Source: Heliopora coerulea
Lineage: Eukaryota; Cnidaria; Anthozoa; Scleralcyonacea; Helioporidae
Direction of reading: 5' to 3'
Length of the DNA stretch: 64,000 nt
Assembly: GCA_030142905.1 (NCBI GenBank)
Contig: JASJOG010000193.1
Location: 103,501 to 167,500, forward strand
In this document: piece after piece, positions 1-8,717 of the stretch
Layout of the letters: each line of letters starts with the position of its first letter
How positions within the stretch are numbered: position 1 is the stretch's first letter
Translations under genes and position numbers: made by a program
Notes under the pieces: model-generated
What the model saw: only the letters and a program-made list of their open reading frames with translations
Databases searched by the model: none
What the model was told of the DNA's origin: nothing

Positions 1-1
1 T

Positions 2-340
2 GATGCATTCAGATTGAATCCTGGTGGTTACCAAGGATTTAATATTTACAAAATTACAAAAGATAAGTGGGACAACAGACACACCAGTAGATTTGAAGTA
101 TTATTAAATAACGAATCTTTGTTTAAAGCAGAAGAATTTCATCATTCAGAATTTTCTTACAAAATTGATAACATTTCATGGGTTTTGAAGAAACATGAGG
201 ACTTGGTGTTATGGCCAAAATTTACATTCTTTAATTCACTCAACGCTGACTTTGTTGTTTCGCCAACCTATTTACAAGCAGTATCAGTTAGATTACCTTA
301 TTATGAATACAAAGTGGATTTAAATTACTTCGACATATAA
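2..340 (+). CDS. C-terminal end of an unidentified element E protein (5' end outside window)
   Basis: The frame is open from the window edge to a TAA at 338-340, so the visible 112 residues are probably the C-terminus of a larger protein. There is no convincing ATG near the start. It is rich in aromatic residues (for example PTYLQAVSVRLPYYEY) and has no membrane segment or recognisable motif. It faces the leftward gene ending at 374, so the two converge with a 33-base gap. A structural protein of element E is possible from position only. I do not recognise the family. Confidence 0.5.
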   Translation, partial: DAFRLNPGGYQGFNIYKITKDKWDNRHTSRFEVLLNNESLFKAEEFHHSEFSYKIDNISWVLKKHEDLVLWPKFTFFNSLNADFVVSPTYLQAVSVRLPYYEYKVDLNYFDI

Positions 341-373
341 CACAAAGTATTGACAATTGTTGAAATATATTTC

Positions 374-871
374 TTATGTTCTTTTTCTTCTTTTACAATT
401 GTAAGTAGATTTTAATTCACTAGCAGAATATTCAAAATCAGGTTTTCCCAATGTTTTAATCAATTTACAAAAAACATTTTGTTTTCCTTTAATCCAAGGA
501 GTTGAATAAATAACAGGGACGATATCATTCTCAAATACAAACTTTTTCCCGAAATAACCTGAAGTCACAGTTTTGAAAAATGACATAGCAATATATCGAA
601 CTTCCTTTCCATATTTTGGTTGATATACAGGCTTTGATATCAATATTTCTCTTGTTAAGATTCTTTCCGCCAACTTCAAAACATGATTATCCTTGTTCCA
701 ATCTTCGGTCAAAATCACACCCATCCAATAAATCCTTTCCAATCTTATTCTTTTACGAAATTTATGAACAATTTCACCATCACTTGTTTGTTCCATATTC
801 GATATTTTCTTGTCTAAATTCAAAAACATTGGAAAAAGACAAATATATTTGATACCAAGTCCTTCAATCAA
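374..871 (-). CDS. Unidentified basic protein, element E
   Basis: An open frame of 165 codons; a second Met at residue 26 (MEQTSDGEIV) is an equally good start and would give 140 residues. The product is basic, ends in a Lys/Arg-rich tail (CKRRKRT) and has no obvious membrane segment. It converges on the rightward gene ending at 340, a compact arrangement typical of a small DNA virus genome. Upstream of its start lies a long hairpin (895-952). No family recognised; the basic tail suggests but does not prove nucleic-acid contact. Confidence 0.45.
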   Translation of the reverse strand: MIEGLGIKYICLFPMFLNLDKKISNMEQTSDGEIVHKFRKRIRLERIYWMGVILTEDWNKDNHVLKLAERILTREILISKPVYQPKYGKEVRYIAMSFFKTVTSGYFGKKFVFENDIVPVIYSTPWIKGKQNVFCKLIKTLGKPDFEYSASELKSTYNCKRRKRT

Positions 872-894
872 AATTTTTATGTGTATTTTGATCT

Positions 895-952
895 TTCTGT
901 CTTGGTCAAATAATTGTTATGAAACCACAACAATCATTTGATCAAGACAGAA
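895..952. repeat. 24-bp stem hairpin
   Basis: Bases 895-918 are the reverse complement of 929-952 except at two positions, around a 10-base loop. One of the two differences would form a G-U wobble in one transcript orientation. It sits just upstream of the leftward gene that starts at 871. Possible roles are a transcript-processing hairpin, a small-RNA precursor or the scar of an inverted duplication; nothing in the sequence decides. Confidence 0.7.
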
Positions 953-1076
953 GTTTCAAGACCACTTCAAAAATCCCTCCCACTCCTGCCATCCTGCATC
1001 AACCACGGTTCTATTTCATTACCATATTGACCACTTTATTTATTCCATCATCATCATTTTCTTGTTCCACATAATT

Positions 1077-1490
1077 CTTTTGGTCAATATTTTCGTGTCA
1101 TTTGCTTTGCAATTTAAAAACAGTAAAACACTGAACATCAACATCAATATATTCTTCCATATCAGAAAAAGTCAAATATATTTGATACCAACACTTTGAA
1201 TGTACAAAAATTTCTGAACACTTGAAGGAACTGATATAAAATACATCTGAAATATTTCCACATAATTCTCTGGATCAATATTTTCAATATTTTCGTGTCA
1301 TTTGCTTTGCAATTCAAAAACAATTGATTAGAAAAGACAGAAAAACACTGAATATCAACATCAATACATCCTTCCATATCAGAAAAAGTCAAATATATTC
1401 AATACCAAGTATTTCGGTGTACAAAAATTTCTGAACACTTGAAGGAATTGGTATAAAACAAATTCAAAATACATCTCAAATATTTCTACA
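1077..1490. repeat. Tandem duplication, ~181-bp period
   Basis: Two adjacent diverged copies begin with CCACATAATTCT at 1077 and 1258. Each carries the same blocks in order, such as TTTCGTGTCATTTGC, TCCATATCAGAAAAAG and TTTCTGAACACTTGAAGG. The second copy carries about 50 extra bases. Each contains a short leftward frame starting with Met-Glu and containing an IDVD motif, so a small gene may have duplicated and then decayed. The rest of 872-1566 has no convincing gene. Confidence 0.75.
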
Positions 1491-1566
1491 CAATTTCAAG
1501 TAATGTTTTAAACAATCAAAATTCGCCCATTACACATTCAAATAGATAATGGATAATGGGGCAAAT

Positions 1567-1770
1567 TCAGTTCATTTCAAACAAGTCTTCAAACAACAGG
1601 AATTCCATCACCCAAGCATCAGAAACTTCGAAATAATGTTCATCATTCAACACTGCATCAAAAAATTCTTCAAGATCTTCAATTTCTTGTGCTGTCAATT
1701 TTGTTCCTTGACAACCATACCAATGAATATTAATCAATATTTCTTCTTCTTTATCTTCATCTTTTTCCAT
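1567..1770 (-). CDS. Small very acidic protein, element E
   Basis: I chose the Met at 1770, which gives 67 residues beginning MEKDEDKEEE; the frame also runs upstream to 1857 through a hydrophobic stretch that looks less like a real N-terminus. The product is strongly acidic throughout, with clusters of Asp/Glu alternating with Phe/Leu near the C-terminus. Such a composition is seen in small viral regulatory or mimic proteins, but no family can be named. It lies among other short leftward frames of element E. Confidence 0.4.
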   Translation of the reverse strand: MEKDEDKEEEILINIHWYGCQGTKLTAQEIEDLEEFFDAVLNDEHYFEVSDAWVMEFLLFEDLFEMN

Positions 1771-2544
1771 CTGATTAAAATTTAAACTAGAAATAATATT
1801 TACATCAATCGATACATACTGCCTGATGATTATAAAAAAAAAAGCACCAGCCAGCATATATTGAGAAATATAGATTTCTCAAAATCCTCCATATCAAAAC
1901 AATAAACCCAGGGAAGAAAAACTCCAATCATAAATATTAGAGTATTTCTTCCCCAAATCTCTTGTTTCACAAGAAAACATGACTTCAAACTCACCTTAAT
2001 TCAAACTGAAAAATATTCACATCAATTAATTGCAAACTCTTCATCTCTTTATTAACAAGAAGAAGATGAAACGTTCACACAAAATCGATATAAACAGCAT
2101 AAAATGTCTCCACTTCAAACCCAACCACTGATCATTTATTATCACAAAATGGTGTGCAACGCTCCCAGTAAAAATACTGGAAGCTTTCCTCACCGTTTCA
2201 CGAAAATACCCACATCCAAAAATATATATGTCAATATCAAAATATGGATGAGAGGTACGTCTGAAAAACCACACGTACCCATCTTCCAAATTTCAGCATC
2301 AAATCACTCCACTTACCAACAAAGACGCACAAAAAGAAATTTCAACGCTTTGAACGAAGGGCCATTCGAACAAAGGGACCTTGGCTCGAAGCGTAAAAAC
2401 ATTCTTCAAAAAAACACAAATAAAATTGCTCTCACCAATTCCAATATCCATGTTGAATTGGTTAGTTAACAAATCGACCAAAAATGATATAAACACAAGA
2501 AATGCAAATGACCTTAGTACTCAAAATTCAAATCACAGAATCAC
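1771..2544. other. Low-confidence interval of element E
   Basis: Only overlapping frames of 60-120 codons on opposite strands occur here, with no sign telling which, if any, is coding. Several A-rich runs are present. I see no recognisable gene, RNA or repeat. Confidence 0.4.
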
Positions 2545-2853
2545 TTACATCATAATCTCTAAATAATTGATCCCATTCAAATTCTTTATGAACTGACGAA
2601 TCATCTCCAACGGTGGAATTTCATATTTCCTTCCACACCCACACACATCACATGGAAATATAAAACCTTTCAGTCTTTTATATACCCCTTCCAATTCTCC
2701 AATTTCAAAGGACACAACAAACAAATCTTCCTCAACAGTCAAATTGTCAATGCCTTTGGAAACCACCATTTCATAACGACGTAATTCTTCAATGTGATAA
2801 TAGCTTTTTGAACAACACCCAACATAAACAAGCGCTTTTAATGCAACCTTCAT
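2545..2853 (-). CDS. Small Cys-containing protein, element E
   Basis: A 102-codon frame with an ATG at 2853. Near its centre is CDVCGCG, a CxxCxC cluster, and near its N-terminus a CC pair, so a metal-binding knuckle is possible but not complete enough to call a zinc finger. No membrane segment is seen. Like the acidic frame at 1567 and the frame at 3728 it is leftward, and the three may form a block of small accessory genes. Function unknown. Confidence 0.45.
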   Translation of the reverse strand: MKVALKALVYVGCCSKSYYHIEELRRYEMVVSKGIDNLTVEEDLFVVSFEIGELEGVYKRLKGFIFPCDVCGCGRKYEIPPLEMIRQFIKNLNGINYLEIMM

Positions 2854-3408
2854 TCACATATTTAATAGACACCATCACCCCGAACATCAATGGCAATTAA
2901 ATCAAATGTTGAACCAGCACCCCTTTTTATATTTTTAATTATTCAAATATGTCAAAAAATCAAAAAGCATAACCGACAGTGATTTATTCATCCATCAAAG
3001 CAACAGAAGAATCACCAACAAGAAAGCAAGGTAAGAGACAAACAAAAATTCTTCAAAATTCACCACACATATTCAATAAAAAGCCACAAATATATCACAC
3101 ATAAAAACAATTCACTTGTAAATTTCTCACAAATCGTTCAATTTCAAACAAACAGAAACATACTCGCAGCTTGCGAAGGATGAACGGTGTTCCGCTTAAA
3201 AGCCGTGACTTCAACAGTATGCAACATACGAAACACAACATATTTCCCAAACCATTTAATAGAAAGCGACAAATTTCACTCAATTTCATATTTTAATTCA
3301 AGCGATTGTTTTGACATATTTTTCAACAGGATTAACGTTTTTATTTCGATTTTAACCATCTTAACAAGTTTTCCTCAAATAACCGCCGCATTTCTTCTTC
3401 AACACACG
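2854..3408. other. AT-rich interval upstream of the core-like gene
   Basis: About 550 AT-rich bases without a convincing gene. A rightward frame that runs into the next gene from 3187 has no start signal of its own better than the ATG at 3409. Probably a promoter-containing spacer. Confidence 0.4.
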
Positions 3409-3708
3409 ATGGGAGTCGGATGGGGAATGGCGAAAGCGTGGTTGGGAGCGATACAAGAAGGATACAGAGCAAAACAAACGATGGGTCACTTAAGCAGAAA
3501 AAGATGGAACTATTTGGGGAAACGACTTCATCAAGGCGGACGTGGATTCAAAACACAAAAAGGTGCGGGGTTCGGAATTCCACTAGTCATGTTGGCCAGT
3601 TGGGGTATCAACAAAATTGTGAAAAAAATTCAAGGAGGCTCAGGAATAAGAAGGAAAAATAAATTTAGAAGAAGAAAAAGACAAACTCACACTTTATTAC
3701 TACAATAA
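3409..3708 (+). CDS. Small basic virion-core-like protein (adenovirus pVI/pX-like features)
   Basis: The ATG at 3409 gives 99 residues starting MGVGWGMAKAWLG. The order of parts is an amphipathic, Trp/Ala-rich N-terminus, a Gly-rich middle, a short hydrophobic segment (IPLVMLASWG) and a C-terminal tail packed with Arg/Lys (KNKFRRRKRQ). Just before that tail, IQGGSG fits the adenain cleavage consensus [MIL]xGG-x. In adenoviruses and related Polintons, proteins pVI and pX have this layout: membrane-active and DNA-condensing peptides released by the viral protease. Homology is not shown by sequence identity here, so the assignment is an inference from layout. No protease gene is visible in this part of E. 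Confidence 0.5.
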   Translation: MGVGWGMAKAWLGAIQEGYRAKQTMGHLSRKRWNYLGKRLHQGGRGFKTQKGAGFGIPLVMLASWGINKIVKKIQGGSGIRRKNKFRRRKRQTHTLLLQ

Positions 3709-3727
3709 AGACTGAAATAAATTTTAT

Positions 3728-3943
3728 TTACCCCGCAGCAGCAAAAGATGCAATATATCTCATTCTTATAACAAACGGAACAAAATAATCTTCGATATGA
3801 TCCCAATGTGAGATATAATATCCATTAAACAACTCATCCTTAAGCAAAAGTTGTTCTTTGTAAACCTCGCATGATTCCACAAATGATTCATCTGTCATTT
3901 CATCCACCAACCCATTTTCCCAACGATATTCTTCAATATTCAA
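3728..3943 (-). CDS. Small acidic protein, element E
   Basis: A 71-codon frame starting MNIEEYRWENG, acidic in its first half. It converges on the basic core-like gene, with 19 bases between the stops. No motif or membrane helix. Family unknown; it may be one of the short accessory genes of element E. Confidence 0.4.
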   Translation of the reverse strand: MNIEEYRWENGLVDEMTDESFVESCEVYKEQLLLKDELFNGYYISHWDHIEDYFVPFVIRMRYIASFAAAG

Positions 3944-4294
3944 GAGTGCTTTCCAGAACCATACATCTCATTTTTATTTTTAACTTCTTTAGCACGCCTA
4001 TAAAAGAACAAAAAAAAACAAAAACTGCGTGAGTGATATCGTTATTCGAAAAGGTAAGAGCGACTTGCATTTCCTATCGACGAATCAATCGAGGTTTTAT
4101 GAATACTCTCTCATACAGTGTAGTTTCTTGTATTTTCAATGGGTCGTTATCGTTTTTTGCCGCGTCAAAAACCAAACAGCAAAACCGTGATTGTAATCAC
4201 GATTTTTCTTCCCACAAAAGGCGCAAAATAAAACCAAACGGCAACTCGGGGTCTTATATACCCTAGCAATTTTTATCGCTTCGTCAACAAGAAG
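3944..4294. other. Spacer before tRNA
   Basis: AT-rich with a run of A residues near 4010. No convincing gene. It leads into the tRNA and may contain Pol III upstream sequence. Confidence 0.4.
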
Positions 4295-4367
4295 GCTTGA
4301 TTAGCTCAGTCGGTAGAGCGTTCGGCTTTTAACCGAATGGTCGCGGGTTCAAGTCCCGCATCAAGCC
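4295..4367 (+). tRNA. trnK-UUU: tRNA-Lys (anticodon UUU)
   Basis: A complete 73-base cloverleaf. The acceptor GCTTGAT pairs with ATCAAGC. The D-arm contains AGCTCAGTCGGTAGAGC, the anticodon arm is TTCGG-CTTTTAA-CCGAA with anticodon TTT, and the T-arm is GCGGG-TTCAAGT-CCCGC. There is no intron, and CCA is not encoded, as expected for a eukaryotic gene. The A-box and B-box are intact, and a run of five T downstream (4382-4386) could end Pol III transcription. It lies within the terminal part of element E, so it may be a captured host gene. Confidence 0.92.
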
Positions 4368-4729
4368 TATTTCTTGTCATTTTTCCCATTCTTCTCCAAA
4401 GCAAAACGGCTTCTTGCTGTCCAAAAACAAGAGTCGTCGGAGAGGAGAGGGTATTTCGGGTTTTGCATGGCCGTTGGTTACCAAAATCCCCCTCGAGACG
4501 ACCCTAGGTAAGTCCGCACGCACTAAGGCCAACCCACCCCAAAACCGGACAGGCCTATTTGAGTATTCATAATTCTCGGCCTCTGATTGGTGGAAACGTT
4601 AATAGGAAATTCTTAAGTCACTCCCCCCGACGATAATCCCCGATCTGGCCTTCCCATTGGTCCATTCAAAAATCCCGGCCACCTGATTGGTAAGTCTGTA
4701 GAATATTCTCCTCTCATCCCTATACTACT
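4368..4729. repeat. Terminal region of Polinton E
   Basis: More GC-rich than its surroundings and without a gene. ATTGGT or its complement occurs three times (about 4590, 4658 and 4687), so CCAAT-box-like signals are clustered. It ends in TATACTACT, the Polinton-type right terminus, abutting the integrase of A. It is presumed to be part of the right terminal inverted repeat, but the left arm is not in the window. Confidence 0.5.
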
Positions 4730-5199
4730 AATAGTTCTTTTACACCAACATTGTAAAACTCTTTTCCTTCATCAAATTGAGCAACTTTTGGATATTTCCC
4801 AAACCTTTCTTTAAATTGTTTCAACAACTCTCCCACAGCTTTTGTCATGTTTTTAGTATCTTTTCTGTAAACAGGAATGGCAAATGCACAACGGCTTAGA
4901 ATTTCAACAGCTGTCAGTATCCAATAATATACGTTGTTCTGGTTTTTATATTTTCCCATATCAACCAAGTCCATTTGTATTTGATCACCTAAATCTTTGA
5001 CAAGTGTTCTTTGGAATTTGTATCTTGTAAACGTATCTTGTGTTTTTAATCAGTCTTGCACAATTTTTCTACTGTTTAATTCCTTTTCTTTTGCTTTTTG
5101 ATAAAGTCTTTCCGCAGATTGATAACCTGTTTCTGGGTTGTAATAAATGTCTCTCAATTCTTGTTCAATAACAACTTCTTTGTCACTAACTTTGTTCAT
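4730..5199 (-). pseudogene. INT: Polinton integrase fragment, copy A
   Basis: The ATG is at 5199 in an AATAAATG-like context. The visible part has the N-terminal region with RDIYYNPETGYQSAE, then the start of the RNase H-like integrase core with QMDLVDM (first catalytic Asp) and FDEGKEFYNVG (second Asp). The gene is cut at 4730 by element E, so the catalytic Glu and the C-terminal domain are absent here. An in-frame TGA stands where copy C has Trp (REWLKTQD); copy B has the same TGA. There is also a small deletion relative to B near 5010. The integrase would normally join element ends to target DNA with a 6-bp stagger. Confidence 0.88.
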
Positions 5200-5245
5200 T
5201 TATTTTTATTAAAATAAACAAACTGCTACGCAGAAGGTTGAAGAA
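5200..5245. promoter_or_regulatory. Divergent spacer between integrase and 466-aa-type gene, copy A
   Basis: The short AT-rich spacer corresponds to the 16-bp bidirectional spacer of copy C. In A and B it has gained about 30 bases including the hairpin CTGC-TAC-GCAG (5223-5233), and the right-hand AATAAATG start has become AATAAACA, so the rightward gene may have lost its original start. Confidence 0.55.
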
Positions 5246-6684
5246 ATGGAAAGAAAGTATTATAGAAAAAATTAAAGAAGATGTTGCAGAGTTGAAAAAA
5301 AAACAATTTAAAAAAAAAAATATCCATATGCAGACATTTCTAAATTTGATTTTGAAGCTGATTTTGATAAAAATAGAAATTTTCAAGGATCATATATTTA
5401 TTTCAAAGATAATTCATTATATTCAACAGATATTACATCAGATACATTTAAAAATGATCCAAATATGACAAAATATTTAACAATAAATAAACCTGTTGAA
5501 AACTTTCCAAAAATTTGGAAAATTGGAGGAACTGTTCAAGAATTGCCAAAAGGAAAAAGACATGTTGGTTTCACTGGAAAATCTTATTATTGGGATAACT
5601 TTCCGACAGAATATGTTTTAAATTATCCTATTAATCAGTTTAGATTTTATGTAAATGATACAGATTATTTTCAAAGCAGTTTACCTGGATTAAATATTAC
5701 TACAAATGATAACGCAAAATGGTCTCTAAAAGAACCATATTTTCAAAGCATTGTAGGAGCTTGGATAGCATCTTATGCTTATGGTATTTCATACAACATT
5801 TGTCATTTTCTGACAATGTTCCAAAACAAATGACCTCATTTATATTTTACAGTTAGAAGAATTATGAGACAATTTCAAACTGGAGACTTTTCAATTTTGA
5901 ATACATTTAATACAAATTTTTTTAAAAGATCATTATCCAAAATGGACATGGCAAGAAATTTTACATTAAAAAATTAACATTTAGGACAAGATGTTGTTGG
6001 AACAGATCTACACACAACCTATCAACACGGTCCAGGACAAATTAGAGATACTCAAAATGATTATAAAAAATTTATACCTAGAATGTCAAATGGATTAACT
6101 ATAAAGGGAACAGAATTATTAAATCAGAGCATTGAAGCATATCTTTATGCAATCCTTGGAGTGCAAGCTAGAACTAGGCAAAGTATTTTTGGACAAAGAG
6201 CTTCAGCATTAGAAACTCAAAAAGTTTTTAGGCAAATTGTTGAAGATTCTGTAATAAATTATGATACATCAACATGGATTAATAATATGAATCAAGCAAT
6301 TTCATCAACTAATGTAGTTTTAAATACTGTTATAAGTCCAACTTTATGGTTAATTCCAAGCAGTTTAATAATTTTAAAAAATCCTATTGATGGTTATAAT
6401 AATAAATTAAAAGTTTCTGATAAAAATTTGGTTTTTGGAATTTATAAAAATTTAAATTATTACGGGTCAAAGACCCGCGAAACATCCCCTGTGAAAAACA
6501 ACACAACATAGAATTGAAAAACTTAGAAAAATTAGATGATAAACCTCAAAAACCTTCTGTACATAGTAAAAAACCTATGAGGGATACAAAAAAGCTTACT
6601 AAAAATACACCAACAACTGATAATTTAATTGTTTTATCTTTATCAATAATTGGTGGAATTTTATTATCAAAATATATATTATAA
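5246..6684 (+). pseudogene. Polinton 466-aa-type virion protein, copy A (broken)
   Basis: Homologous to the intact copy C protein at 51605-53005. Conserved blocks include YYWDNFPTEYVLNYPINQF and the GPGQIRDTQN region, and the gene ends with a hydrophobic C-terminal anchor. It is broken by a one-base loss near 5790, which ends that frame after FQNK, and by an in-frame TAA near 5974. Both lesions recur in copy B. A GC-rich hairpin CGGGTC-AAA-GACCCG (6463-6477) replaces an equally long stretch of copy C. A minor virion or membrane role is possible from its place in the capsid operon; the family is not one I can name. Confidence 0.8.
6463..6477. repeat. Mini-hairpin CGGGTC-AAA-GACCCG
   Basis: A perfect 6-bp stem with a 3-base loop in the 466-aa-type gene of A; the same unit is at 37146-37160 in B and absent from C. 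It belongs to the set of short GC-rich hairpins described in the findings. Confidence 0.8.
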
Positions 6685-6689
6685 AATAA

Positions 6690-7355
6690 ATGACAATATC
6701 TTTAAAAATCTTCATCACAAAAGATGAAAACTCAGAAAAAATAATTCCATTAGACGAGCCACTTATATTAACTAATTGTAATAAAATGTTTGTAAAATCA
6801 GTAAGTATTTTTTTGAATTTTAATAATTTATATAAAAATATTCATCATTATACTTATGATAATAGAAAAATTGACTTCAAAGATGGATATTATACCTTTA
6901 ATATTTTAAAAACTGAATTAGAAAATGTCAGCGCAATTGAACTGGAACAAATTGATTTTTCTGGAAAATGCACAATAAAATCGGATAAAACATTAAATTT
7001 GAAAACATTTGGACCAATCATAGGATTTTCTGAGAATAAAGTAATACAAGCAAATACTTCAACAGAAAGCAACAATGTAGTAAATATTAATAACAACTTG
7101 GAATATGTAAACATAAGCTGTAATATGATTGATAAAAGTAAAAATTTTGTAAATGGTAAAAGAAGTAATGTACTTATTCAAGTTCCAATTGAATCTGAAC
7201 AAACATTAAAAGGCAGTGTTTCTAAAATTTATCCGCCTGAAGAAACAGGAGGAATAAAATTATCAAATGGAATTTATAATGAATTAATATTCAGAGCAGA
7301 AGGAATTAATTTATCGACTGTTGGAAATGTTTTATTGGAAATTATTATTAAATAA
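6690..7355 (+). CDS. Candidate Polinton minor capsid (penton-type) protein, copy A
   Basis: An intact 221-codon gene whose ATG lies in AAAATAAATG, five bases after the preceding stop. The product has a mixed beta-rich composition, with recognisable blocks GPIIGFSENK, NLEYVNISCNMID and GIYNELIFRAEG. Polintons encode a single jelly-roll penton protein of roughly this size next to other capsid genes; the assignment here rests on size, position and this general look, not on a catalytic motif. Copies B (37373) and C (50947) are homologous. The stop codon directly adjoins the fibre gene ATG (TAAATG), suggesting coordinated late expression. Confidence 0.6.
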   Translation: MTISLKIFITKDENSEKIIPLDEPLILTNCNKMFVKSVSIFLNFNNLYKNIHHYTYDNRKIDFKDGYYTFNILKTELENVSAIELEQIDFSGKCTIKSDKTLNLKTFGPIIGFSENKVIQANTSTESNNVVNINNNLEYVNISCNMIDKSKNFVNGKRSNVLIQVPIESEQTLKGSVSKIYPPEETGGIKLSNGIYNELIFRAEGINLSTVGNVLLEIIIK

Positions 7356-8619
7356 ATGAGTTTATTTTATGGATATGAAAGCAAACATGAATCTGATGTA
7401 ACAGGAAAGCTGTCTACTACAGGAGGGGATATGACAGGAGACATTGACATGGGCTCACACCATATAATAACATCAGTTGATCTGACGGAAAATTCACATT
7501 TTGTAAGAAAAAAATACGTCGACAACCGTGTAGATGACAAAGTTGCAAGCAGTAGAGGAGGAACTTCAGCATTTCTATCAAAAACAGGAGGCACAATGAC
7601 AGGAAATATTATCATGGGAAATAATAAAATAATCACAACATCTGATCCGACAAATGATCCGACAAATGATACACATTTATCCCTGACTGGTGGAAACATG
7701 ACAGGAGATATTAATATGTGAAATCATAAAATTATTAAAAATTCAGATCCAACAGATGATACACATTTAACTAGGAAGAAATACGTGGACAACAAAACCG
7801 AAACGGTGCACACTGCGCTTAAAAATACTGCCCACCAATTAAACCTCATTCAAAGTTACATATTAAATTCGGATTTTAATTTTTATGGTGAAATTTATGA
7901 TTGAACAAGTTATTTAGAATATGATGGAGCAAATTATAAAATAAAAGTTTGGTATAATCAATCAAAAATTTCAGATGAAAATTTTACAGAAACCGACAAA
8001 TCGAAACAACCCATTTTATAAAATTCTAGGTATGTTTCAAACCCAGGGACCGCAAGCGGAAAAAAAATTTTATTCTTTCATGGAATTAAAAGCAAAATGA
8101 GTTTAAATTTAAACATCAATACTCAATCAGGAAAAAAAGATTATTTAAATTTTTTCCTTGTTTATTTAATTTTGGATTATACTCTCAATACTGACAAAAT
8201 GACAATAATAACGGGGAATAAAAATACAGATCAAGATAATTGGAGGATTTGGATATAAAAATAAAAATAAATTTGTTATATATGGTGGAGGAACAACAGA
8301 CTATTACGAGATAGATCAAAGTTTTTTTCCAATTAAAACAAATATTTTTGAAAAATACAAAGTCCATTGCATAAGTGTTCATATTGATGCGGAAAGTAAT
8401 CCAAAAACAAATAAATCAAGTTTTTGGGCAAATGGAAAATTAATTAAAGATTTTACATTTCAAGCAATAACAAGTGGAACAAATAATTTACTTTTTGGAT
8501 CTGATATTTCAAAAAATTCTTTTATATTTGAAGGAGAGTTTTTTTTTCACTTCTATATTAACTGAAAGAAAAATGAAAGAAAAAGAAATTTTAATAAATC
8601 TATTTTAAATGATTTGTAG
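7356..8619 (+). pseudogene. Phage-like repeat fibre, copy A (chimeric and broken)
   Basis: Starts MSLFYGYESKHESD, then repeats of the phage tail-fibre type: TGGTMTGNI, a NKI/HKI turn, a DPT segment and RKKYVDD. The N-terminus matches fibre 1 of copy B (37970) but the C-terminal part matches fibre 2 of copy B (39397 on), so one gene appears to have been made by recombination in the repeats. TGA interrupts the frame at 7719-7721 (Gly in B) and near 7902. A further insertion with hairpin CCGC-AA-GCGG lies at 8050-8059. The expected role is a trimeric receptor-binding fibre with a lectin-like head. Confidence 0.8.
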
Positions 8620-8633
8620 AAATCGGAGATTTC
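8619..8633. terminator. Hairpin directly after fibre stop
   Basis: GAAATC-GGA-GATTTC forms a 6-bp stem overlapping the last base of the fibre stop codon. Copy B has the same unit with one mismatch. Its position suggests a transcript-end signal, like the palindromes that end mimivirus mRNAs, but it also fits the mobile mini-hairpin family. Confidence 0.4.
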
Positions 8634-8717
8634 TGCAGCAAAGCCGTAACTTGAATCAGAACGGTTATGCTTGTTTAAAATTTGTTTGTAATTCATTTTA
8701 AATAGACTTATAAATAA

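Larger units (their letters stand above)
1..4729. mobile_element. Right-hand part of Polinton-like element E
   Basis: The stretch holds small compact genes unlike those of the other Polintons here, a tRNA gene, and at its right edge the end TATACTACT. That end resembles the right ends of Polintons A (AGACTACT), B (AGACTGCT) and C (TTACTACT). Immediately after it, the sequence is the integrase gene of Polinton A in mid-reading-frame. The next six bases, AATAGT, match the same place in copy B (AAGAGT) at five of six positions. I infer that E inserted into A's integrase. Its left end and left target duplicate lie outside the window. Family assignment is inferred from the terminus, insertion site and one capsid-core-like gene. 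Confidence 0.6.

Noticed and set aside
2041..2496. Overlapping short frames in element E
   Set aside because: Opposite-strand frames of similar length with no start context, motif or homologue; no basis to choose.
8050..8059. CCGC-AA-GCGG as a transcription terminator
   Set aside because: It is internal to the fibre gene and absent from copy B, so it fits the inserted mini-hairpins better.
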